Shown here: piece after piece, positions 55,681-64,000 of the stretch
Position numbering within the stretch: the first letter of the stretch is position 1
How the letters are laid out: every line of letters starts with the position of its first letter
NCBI GenBank assembly: GCA_030180135.1
Contig: CM058229.1
Span: 45,535,522-45,599,521, forward strand
Source: Orychophragmus violaceus
Lineage: Eukaryota > Streptophyta > Magnoliopsida > Brassicales > Brassicaceae
DNA length: 64,000 bases
Reading direction: 5' to 3'
Translations under genes and position numbers: made by a program
The notes under the pieces: model-generated
What the model saw: only the letters and a program-made list of their open reading frames with translations
What the model was told of the DNA's origin: nothing
Database searches by the model: none

Positions 55681-56476
55681 ATAATCTTTATATAAACATG
55701 CTATGGCAATGTTTGTGTAAGTTAAAACTGACATCGGTATTATTTAATTATTGGATAATTAAGTAATGGTCCCAAAGTATTTTATGTTCATTTTATAGGT
55801 CATCAAGGTTAGGACTTGATCATGAAACCCTTTAAGTAAAAGATGACATAGATTATGATTGTCCCTAGTCGAGATCGTCAAAGTGGGACACTGACAACCG
55901 CGAGAGACTAGCTTGTGAGGTGACTGTTGACTAAGTTTCATGGAGTCAATGATATGAGTATCACAGTCAGTCACATAGATATATGTTGGTGAACATATGA
56001 TCGGACATGACCCGCTAATGAGAACTCTACAGGATAGTTATATCTGTGTCATGAGAGTTTCTCATTACGACTATAGAGTATAGTCCTTAGACCTGAGTTC
56101 ATCATGCTTTCTAGCATATGAATTGGTGCGCTTTAACCTTGTCAAACGTCGTTCCGTAAATGGCGGCTATAACGACATTTCTTAGGCGTATCATGAAGTA
56201 TGTGTAGAAACAGGGATGTAACAAGATGGGATTTGTCCCTCCTATATAATGGGAGATAAATATCTCAGGGCCCATCGAAGATTTGATACTGAGAAAATGC
56301 ATGGCCGTGCTCAAACGAGGTGATTGTCAGTCGTTTGCTTTATCAGTATAGATCAGGAGTTCGATGAACATGATATTGGCTACAATAAGGATGACACAGT
56401 CTCTTGCCTTATGCCATATCGAGATATAGAGACGAAGGGATTATAGGAATAGGTGATTCCAGTACAAGTGGGAGAT

Positions 56477-57176
56477 TGTTGGGATTATGTCCTGAAATCA
56501 CATTGTACTTACTCTAACGATAGTTGTATGTTGAGATCAGACATGTTGTATGATACTGGGCGGTTGCAATGTTTTGCTAGAAGCCTCTTGCAGTCTGTAG
56601 GTTGTAGACTTACTGCCAGTATCATATGATCCTATAGGGTCACACACCTAAGCAATCTGGAAGCTAATATATGGGAATGATCATCATGGTGATGATCAGG
56701 ATGATGTGTTTTGGATACATATCAATATCGATTAAAGAGAGGTGTGTCGATCGACACAGTTGGTGTATCGATCGACAGAGGGTCGATTCCGAGACTGATG
56801 TTTCATTTTATGACTTAGACTTTTTCGGTTAAACCCGAAAGATGGTTCAGTCATAACAGGTCATATATATAGGATTATATGGTCGACATGAACCCTAAGC
56901 CGTCAGTTTTCTTGATTAGAGAAAACAGAAAAACTCTCTCTTCGATTCCCAGATCCGGCACTAGCATCCCGACTTTCCAGGTTGTGTGCGTGTGGACTAC
57001 GATAGAGGCGAGGCATCTGAATCGCTCCTGATCTTGTCTTACCTGATTCATCTTCCGCTGCCAGAACAAGGTAAACGCGAGATCCGTGATTCAATTACTT
57101 AAACCCTGAGATCCTAGGCTCGAAATTCAGACTTAGGGTTGCCAAATCGGATTAGGAACTGCTAGGAATTCCAACA
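56477..57176 (+). mobile_element. 3' LTR of copia K
   Basis: 700 bp, preceded by polypurine AAGTGGGAGAT and followed by CCTCA. About 12-13 differences from the 5' LTR by eye. Confidence 0.95.
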
Positions 57177-58129
57177 CCTCAAACGCCTGACAACGTTCCT
57201 CAGAACACCACCGGGGTAAGAATCATGGGTCAGACCGATGGCGTGTTGACGAGCTCCGCCTCAGTCTCCACGACTTCGGCACCAGCCGGCTCAGTCGCCC
57301 AAACGATCGCGACGAGCCAGACTCCGACAAATGTTTTGTCAGGAACTAACGATCCGAGCAGAAACTGGGTGTGGATGAGAAACGATTCAATTCCCACCCC
57401 TAGAGGTGGATCTGGAATAACCAGACCTAATTCACCACTGCCTTCTTCTCCACAGCGACAAGGCCCAGATGATCTCGCTGAAATCTGTTCGATGTTAAGC
57501 CTGCTGGTAAACCGAACGAGAAACAACGAGGCAAGTGCACGGGCCCAAGAGATCGCGAACCGCTCTGGCCGCGCAGCTCGATGCACAGGAAAGGCGCATT
57601 AACGCCCGTCTCGAAGAGCTCGACAGCCAAAACCAGGGGGTAGGTCAACACATGATCCACGAACCCCCATAAGTCCTCCACTGTGTACACGCTTGGACTT
57701 CTCCCAGGTAGTAACTCCCCCGGGAGCGTCAGAAAGTTTCGCTAATGCGTCAAGTAGCGGCCTACGCCCTATAATGACCCCTATCGCGATACCGACACCA
57801 TTCACTTCGAGTTCAATGGTCACAGATCCAACCGGATCAGGGAACCGACCATTACCCGGGCCACCACTTTTCCCGAATAACTCCAACATCCGGCCGAGGC
57901 AACTAGGAGGCTCTGCTTTTGCCTCGAGCTCGGGACCCATTAACGGATCAAATACGGTACAGTTCCGAATGCCGCAGGTCGACCAGACGAGATCGATTCA
58001 AACAATCGATCTCCTCGAACCCGTTTTCCCGGAACAAGCATCAAACCAGGCACAAGCCCAGTTTACGCCTACGGTAGGCGATGAACACGATATGCTTAGA
58101 CAATACATCGAGCAGGCTAAGGCCCAATT
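57177..58129 (+). pseudogene. Gag of Tat-like element J, continuation
   Basis: Resumes the frame from 50201 and continues through 57602 (serine/threonine/proline-rich, then DLAEICSMLSLLVNRTRNNE). A frameshift near 57570 moves the natural reading to another frame (LDAQERRINARLEELDSQ). The next open stretch 57693-58136 is proline/serine-rich with a C-terminal helix EHDMLRQYIEQAKAQF. It is cut at 58129 by copia L. This resembles the N-terminal non-capsid part of Tat gag; no zinc knuckle is reached. Confidence 0.55.
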
Positions 58130-58778
58130 TGTTTGAATTGTGTCCAGTAATCTCGGTATTGTCTCTAGAAAGTAAGAGTATGTCAATGATCAGACATAAG
58201 TCATATAATACTGGGGGTCATGATGGCTTGCTAGAGTCCGCTCATGATCTATAAGTCTTGGACTTATTGCCTCTATTATATGATCCCATATGGGTCACAC
58301 GCCTAAGCTAACAGGAAAATGTGTAGGAATGGCTTAGCAGAAGTACGGTAAAAGTGCCAGGCATTTACTGTACTTAGAGAGAATAAAAGGTTTTAGCCAC
58401 TGTGTGTCGATCGATACACATGATGTGTCGATCGACACAGTGCGCGAATGGCCAAATGGCCCAAGAGGAACCGGACGAGTTTTATAAATAAAACTCGAGT
58501 CTGTTTTCTTCTTTAACCCTAGCCGCGCCTCTCTCTTTCTCTCTGCGCCTCCTCTCCCTTGGTCTAGCAGCCGTTTTCTGTGATCGCGTGTGTGAGCCTT
58601 TGGAGGATTCATCTCTCAGTGTTTCTCTGATCTCTGACCTGTTCTATCTCCTTCCGCTGCAATTAACAGGTAAAAGGTGAGATCTAATCATTGTTTCTAA
58701 TCAAGAAGAACCTAGATCCGCATGTTTAGGTTGATATGAATCTAAGAATTGAATCAGGATCAACTAAACAATCCTTCA
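58130..58778 (+). mobile_element. 5' LTR of copia L
   Basis: TGTTTGAATTGTGTCC to CCTTCA, 649 bp. Palindrome pair (cores 58408 and 58429), TATAAATA at 58483-58490, splice donor ACAG|GTAAAAGG at 58669/58670. Left flank CAATT (58125-58129) is the presumed target duplication; the other end is outside the window. Confidence 0.9.
58400..58442 (+). promoter_or_regulatory. Paired CGATCG palindromes in copia L LTR
   Basis: TGTGTCGATCGATACA and TGTGTCGATCGACACA, 21 bp apart. The nearer one ends about 45 bp before TATAAATA. Confidence 0.85.
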
Positions 58779-60332
58779 GTGGTATCAGAGCTATTGGTTC
58801 CGGTTTTTTCTTGTTTAGATTCATGTTTAGGATTGTTTTCTTGTTTAAGAAGTGTTTTGAATCAACTACTGATAAGAGAAATCACTTAAGCAACAAGGAA
58901 TTGAAACCTAAACACATCTGAAATCGCAAAAACCAAACTATATTGATTTGGAATGCGATTTTTCAAAAGTGAGAATCGGCTGTGATCGCATGGATCGATC
59001 GATACGATCGCATGGATCGGTCGACACAATCCGAGAATATCTCGGCCAAACCTGATAACCGTCCGTGCATGCGTGAGAGCATCGATCGATACAGGATCGA
59101 TGCACGATCGATGCAGGATTGATGCTTAGAGCATCGACCGATGCGGTTGATGGATCGATCGATGCGGTTGGTTCATCGACCGATATGGTTGGTTTAAGGC
59201 TCGGTTTAATGATTTTATTAAAATTATAAACGTCACGGTTTAATAAACAGACTTAATAAATTTATTAAGTTCTGGTTAAACCGGGATAAGAAATCCAAAG
59301 TCGTAAATTGGATTTTGTGCCTAAACCAGGATTTTCTAATTTGATTTGGTTGGACCAAATAAATTGAGAAAATCCGGTTTAGTAAATAACCGGTTGACAA
59401 TTGTGGTCATCGTAGTAATTAAAATTTGGTTAGACCAATTTTAATGAACCAGACCGGTTATGTCATTTAATTGGACAATTGGGTCATGTCTTGGACATGG
59501 ACCAATTCTTGGGCCTCGGGCCAAGAAGTTAAAACAATTGGGCCAATTATTTGAGTCTTTCTTCAGATTAATTTAAAATTTATTTTATAAAATTATAAAG
59601 TCGATTTTAAATTAAAGTTTCCGAAATTTTGAAATTAGAAAGTTTCTTAAATTGGAAGTTTCTGGATTTGCGGGTTTTGGATTTTAAAGAAATTTCTAAA
59701 GTTAGAAAGTTTCCGTTTTTAGAAAGTTACCAATTTTAGAAAGTTTCTAAAAAATAGTAGGTTTCCAAAAATGGAAAGTTTCCCGAAATAGTAATCTTCT
59801 ATTTTGGGAATGAATTTTTAAATAAACCTACGAACCTCAAATAATATCAAGCGTTGGATGTCTTGTCCATTCTATGTCAGCTGTCGAAGCCCATTCAATT
59901 GTATTCATGGCCTTACAGTGTGAGGGTGTCTGCTTTTGCGTGGATAAGACGGTTTGTGATTCATAAATGTCATTGGGAGTCCCAGACATTAATGATTACA
60001 TGACTGTATAGTCTGGTTTTCTTGACTGGGCCATCGGGAGTCCCGGGCCTTGAGACATCAGAGTGAATTGGGCCTCGGGCCCAGATTCACAACCAAGAGT
60101 TATATCACGGATATAATTAGCCGACATAGGGCTTACCGATATAAGCTAAGGTTGGATGACGGCCAGTGGCCCACTTTAATCTTAGTTATATGTGGATCTT
60201 GGAATCATTATATTCTATTGAGGGTAACTTATGTTATTGAATATAATGCGTGATTAATCATATTAAATATAATATGAGATTAATCATATTGAACATAATA
60301 ACTAATAACCTTTTATTATATATATTTCAGCT
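58779..60332 (+). other. Primer site and long leader of copia L
   Basis: TGGTATCAGAGC at 58780-58791. No gene for 1.55 kb. Palindrome array at 58990-59182, GAAAGTTTCC-type repeats at 59620-59815, two GGGAGTCCC hairpins (about 59975 and 60035), and acceptor TATATTTCAG at 60321-60330 two bases before the gag ATG. Predicted intron 58670-60330. Confidence 0.75.
58990..59182 (+). repeat. Dense palindrome array in copia L leader
   Basis: Cores (CGATCG or CGACCG/CGGTCG) at 58996, 59005, 59018, 59083, 59105, 59135, 59156 and 59177. Spacings 58996-59018 = 22, 59083-59105 = 22, 59135-59156-59177 = 21 and 21. The last three form a triplet separated by GGTT-containing spacers. Confidence 0.85.
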
Positions 60333-61139
60333 ATGACTACTACAAGCACACAAAACACATTCTCAATCCGGTCTGTTCTCGAGAAGGAGAAGCTGACTGG
60401 AACGAACTTCCTGACGTGGTCAAGGAACTTGAGGCTGGTCCTCAAGCAGGAGAAGAAGGATTATGTCCTTCGTGATCCTCTCCCCGAGAGGCCTGCTAAC
60501 AATGCCGCCAGGACTCTGCATAATGCTTGGGAAAAGCATTCGTCAGATGAAAATGATGTGTATTGCCTTATGTTGGCGACAATGACAGCTGAGCTGCAAA
60601 TGCAGTTCGAGAGTGTGTTGTCACCAATTGAGATAATGGCAAGCCTGAAATCGCTTTTTCAGGAGCAAGCAAGGACTGAGAGGTTTCAAACTGTTAAGAA
60701 CCTCTTAGACTGTAAGTTGGCTGCGAATGCGGCAGTGAGTCCTCATGTCTTGAAGATGATGGGTTATCTCGATCATCTTCAGAAACTCGACTGCCCAATC
60801 AGCCAAGAACTTGCCTGCGACATCATTCTGCAGTCATTACCTGCAAGCTATGATCAGTTCATTCTGAACTTTAACATGCATGGCTTGAGTAAGACATTAC
60901 CTGAGCTTCACGGAATGCTCAAGACTGCAGAGCCCAACTTGAGGAAAACCGCCAAGGACCCCAATGTGCTTATGGTGCAAAAGGGAAAGGGGTTTAAGAA
61001 ATCCTCTGCTAAGGATAAGGGAAAGGCCAAGGCTGTCCAAGTCGCGGACAAGGACACGCCAAAGCCTAAGCCCAAGTCCAAGGCTGGGCCTACTGACATA
61101 TGCAGGTTCTGTAAAGAACCAGGGCATTGGAGGAGATAA
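60333..61139 (+). CDS. gag: Gag of copia L
   Basis: ATG 60333 (MTTTSTQNTFSIRSVLEKEK), after a TTTCAG acceptor. LTGTNFLTWSRNLRLVLKQE, then VSPHVLKMMGYLDHLQKLD, LACDIILQSLPASYDQF and a lysine-rich linker. The zinc knuckle CRFCKEPGHWRR is interrupted by TAA 61137-61139 where copia I and K have aspartate or asparagine. The final cysteine is the next codon. Everything downstream stays in this frame to the window end, so the stop is the only lesion seen between gag and pol. Confidence 0.9.
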   Translation: MTTTSTQNTFSIRSVLEKEKLTGTNFLTWSRNLRLVLKQEKKDYVLRDPLPERPANNAARTLHNAWEKHSSDENDVYCLMLATMTAELQMQFESVLSPIEIMASLKSLFQEQARTERFQTVKNLLDCKLAANAAVSPHVLKMMGYLDHLQKLDCPISQELACDIILQSLPASYDQFILNFNMHGLSKTLPELHGMLKTAEPNLRKTAKDPNVLMVQKGKGFKKSSAKDKGKAKAVQVADKDTPKPKPKSKAGPTDICRFCKEPGHWRR

Positions 61140-64000
61140 TGTAAGAAATTCCAAGAAGGTCTAAAGGAATTGAAGAAGAAGACTCTCGAGACTTCTTCGA
61201 CAGGTATTTTTGTTATAGAAGTTAATACAACTACTTCTGATAATACCTCATGGGTTATGGATACTGGTTGTGGGGCTCATATTTGTACTAATATGCAGGC
61301 ACTCAGCAACAGTAGAAGGCTGAAGCAAGGACAAGTGGAGCTACGAGTTGGGAATGGAGCGAAAGTTTCAGCACTAGCTGTAGGCACATACTTGTTGTCT
61401 TTACCTTCGGGATTGATTTTAGAACTCAATAATTGTTATTTTGTACCTGCTATAAGCAGGAATATTATTTCAATTTCTTTGTTGGATTTGGAAGGTTATG
61501 ATTTTTCAGTTAAGAATAAATTATGTTCCTTCAATCGCAACAATTTTTTCTATGTTTCTGCCCCTCTTACGAATGGGCTTTACATACTCGATCAATCCGC
61601 GCCAGTTTATAACATTAATACCAAACGGTTCAAACCTAATGAGGAGAACCGAACGTTTCTATGGCATTGTCGTTTAGGGCACATCAGCGAGAAACGCATC
61701 AAGAGGCTCCATTCGAATGGACTTCTTGGCTCATTTGACTTTGAGTCTTGTGAGAAATGCGAATCCTGCATGATGGGCAAAATGACGCGGGCCCCCTTTA
61801 ATAAACCTAACGAGAGGGCCAGTGACTTATTGGGCCTGATACACACTGACGTGTGTGGCCCAATGTCCACAAATGCAAGAGCAAACTATCAGTACTTCAT
61901 TACCTTCACTGATGATTTCAGTAGGTATGGATATGTTTATTTAATGAAACATAAGTCTGAATCTTTTGAGAAGTTCAGAGAATTCCAAAATGAAGTACAT
62001 AACCAACTTGGCAAAAGCATTAAGGCTCTTCGGTCCGACCGAGGAGGAGAATACTTAAGCCAAGAATTCAGTGATCATCTAAGAGAGTGTGGGATCGTGT
62101 CCCAACTCACTCCTCCCGGAACACCTCAATGGAATGGTGTGTCTGAGAGGAGAAATCGGACCTTATTGGATATGGTTCGATCTATGATGAGTCACACAGA
62201 CCTTCCAATATCCCTTTGGGGATATGCTCTGCTAACAGCAGTGTTCACTCTTAATAGAGCGCCATCGAAAGCAGTAGCAAAGACACCATATGAATTATGG
62301 ACTGGAGTGGCTCCAGTGCTGTCTTATCTAAGAATTTGGGGTTGTGAAGCCTATGTCAAGAGATTGATCTCAGATAAGCTTACACCAAAGTCTGATAAAT
62401 GCTACTTCATTGGTTATCCACGGGAAACCAAGGCTTATTACTTCTATCTACGTTCCGAGAACAAGATCTTTGTTGCCCGGGATTGTAACTTTCTTGAGAG
62501 AGAGTTTCTCTCTAAGAAAGACAGTGGGAGTAAGGTACTGCTTGAAGAAATTCAAGATGAACAGGATACTGCTCAACCTAATGAGGAAGAGCAGCAGGAG
62601 GACCTACAAGAAATTGTAGAGCCTGAACCTGTAGTACCTGAAGTTCGAAGATCCGGGAGGATACGTCACGAACCCGAGAGATATCAAGGATTCCTCGTGA
62701 CTGACTGTCATGATCTTCTGATCATTGATGGTGATGAACCATCGAACTTCAATCAAGCCATGATGGGCCCAGATTCCTCTAAGTGGCGCAAGGCCACTGA
62801 TTCCGAAATGTACTCCATGTCGGTCAACCAAGTGTTTTCGTTGGTTGACTTACCCGCTGGTGTAAAAGCCATCGAGTGCAAATGGATCTTCAAGAAGAAG
62901 ATTGACGTGGATGGAAATGTCCAGATTTACAAAGCCAGGTTGGTGGCAAAAGGTTTCAGACAAGTTCACGGTGTGGATTACGATGAAACCTATTCACCAG
63001 TGGCTATGATGAAATCTATTCGGATTCTACTAGCAACTGCAGCTTTTCATGATTATGAAATTTGGCAGATGGACGTGAAAACCGCCTTCCTGAATGGTAT
63101 TCTGGAAGAGGATGTGTATATGACACAACCTGACGGTTACATAGATCCAAAGAATGCTGGGAAAGTATGCAAGCTTCATAAATCCATTTATGGATTGAAG
63201 CAAGCATCGAGGAGCTGGAATCTTCGTTTTGATGAAGCGATCAAGCAATTTGACTTCATTAGAAACGAAGAAGAACAATGCGTGTATAAGAAAACTAGTG
63301 GGAGCAAGATAGTATTTCTTATTCTGTATGTCGATGACATACTGCTTCTCGGAAACGACGTTCCAATGCTGAAGTCCGTAAAGGACTGGCTTGGAAGTTG
63401 TTTTTCCATGAAAGACATGGGTGAAGCCGCATACGTTCTTGGAATCAGGATCTACCGGGATAGATCTAGAAGGCTGATAGGCTTGTGTCAAGATTCATAC
63501 ATTGACAAAGTCCTGCAAAGATTCAGCATGAAGGATTCCAAGAAGGGCTTCACGCCAATGGTACATGGCACAACGCTAAGCAAGAAGCAGAGCCCTACGA
63601 CGGCTGCTGAGCTTGAGCGCATGAAGAATATTCCTTATGCATCTGCAATAGGATCTGTCATGTATGCCATGATCTGTACTCGTCCTGATGTTGCTTATGC
63701 ATTGAGCATGACGAGTAGATACCAGTCAAATCCAGGTGAAAACCATTGGATTGCCGTAAAGAATATCTTGAAGTATCTAAGACATACTAAGGATAAGTTC
63801 TTAGTGTACGGTGGAAGTGATGTGCTTAAAGTCAGTGGATTCACGGACGCAAGTTTCCAGACAGACCAAGATGATTTCCGGTCACAGTCCGGTTATATCT
63901 TTTGTCTGAATGGCGGTGCAATCAGTTGGAGAAGCTCCAAGCAAGACACCGTTGCTGATTCCACTACAGAAGCTGAATATATCGCCGCCTCAGAAGCTGC
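61140..64000 (+). CDS. pol: Pol of copia L: protease, integrase, RT, RNase H (runs off window)
   Basis: One open frame of about 953 codons from the base after the gag stop to the window edge. Protease: WVMDTGCGAH, catalytic DTG at 61260-61268. Integrase zinc site HCRLGH (61665) with CEKCESC; catalytic D 61848-61850, D 62037-62039 and E 62145-62147, the last two with 35 residues between. RT: EIWQMDVKTAFLNG and catalytic YVDD 63327-63338. RNase H: FTDASFQ with D at 63846-63848 and ADSTTEAEYIAASEA at the edge. Typical Ty1/copia order. The only apparently intact enzyme set in the window, and a possible helper for copia I and K. Confidence 0.93.

Larger units (their letters stand above)
50202..57176 (+). 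mobile_element. Copia element K, complete with target duplication CCTCA
   Basis: Two 700-bp LTRs (50202-50901 and 56477-57176) with about a dozen differences by eye. It has a tRNA-Met primer site, leader, intact gag and dead pol. CCTCA flanks both sides (50197-50201 and 57177-57181). It is inserted in the gag N-terminus of element J. Confidence 0.95.

Noticed and set aside
57230..57586. Reverse 118-codon ORF in element J
   Set aside because: Shadow of the J gag frame on the plus strand, which continues across the copia K insertion in phase.
50466..59182. Regularly spaced palindromes as a CRISPR-like array
   Set aside because: Repeats are short, arms vary, spacers are only about 5-9 bp, and they lie in eukaryotic retrotransposons; no cas genes.
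60897..61154. Reverse ORFs opposite the copia L gag end
   Set aside because: Antisense to the lysine/proline-rich gag linker; GC content of the AAG/CCC codons keeps them open by chance.

Overview
This window looks like plant pericentromeric heterochromatin, almost certainly from a Brassicaceae genome. Every recognisable coding stretch belongs to an LTR retrotransposon: Athila-like and Tat-like Ty3/gypsy elements, Ty1/copia elements, and gag-only elements. The gypsy elements have a tRNA-Asp-type primer site next to TGATATATCA-ended LTRs, a DLGSS protease and an Athila ORF-1 protein. I see no host gene, tRNA, rRNA or CRISPR array. Element letters A-M below are mine.

Layout, left to right: 1-410, minus-strand copia remnant. 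411-3344, Athila-like element A (3' tail, one LTR, then the leader of a second internal region). 3345-5898 and 15333-21344, the two halves of minus-strand Athila-like element D, split by plus-strand gypsy element C (5899-15332) and also hit by a solo LTR B (3412-4608, duplication CTTGC). 21345-25086, gag-only element E. 25087-26804, unassigned. 26805-28289 and 35271-36535, gag-only element F, split by Tat-like element G (about 28290-35270, antisense extra ORF). 36898 to beyond the right edge, minus-strand Athila-like element H with an ORF-1 gene. H contains copia element I (41557-48758, duplication GATTT) and Tat-like element J (49537 onward). J contains copia K (50202-57176, duplication CCTCA) and copia L (58130 to the edge). 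L is the best preserved: its frame is open to the window end apart from one stop in the gag zinc knuckle.

The most unusual signal is not a gene. A palindrome of consensus TGYRWCGATCGWYRCA recurs through unrelated gypsy and copia elements: in LTRs just upstream of TATA-like sequences, in leaders, in 3' UTRs and inside coding linkers. It is nearly always in pairs 20-23 bp centre to centre (two helical turns), while the spacer sequence and the arms differ between families. My manual scan found a little over 60 CGATCG hexamers; about 16 are expected for equal base composition and fewer at this AT content. This looks like a shared cis-element (operator, RNA dimerisation signal or chromatin signal) carried by several retrotransposon lineages.

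Other notable architecture: all three copia elements have a conserved splice donor in U5 and acceptor next to the gag ATG, so splicing would remove the primer site and leader. Copia I has LTRs identical over 531 bp but divergent over the last ~120 bp, and a triplicated PPT/LTR junction. Copia I and K share pol-killing lesions, so pol was dead before they spread. ORF-1 of H has its own CT-rich leader and a 5'-UTR intron. All coordinates, identities and counts are by eye; family names rest on remembered motifs, not on searches.
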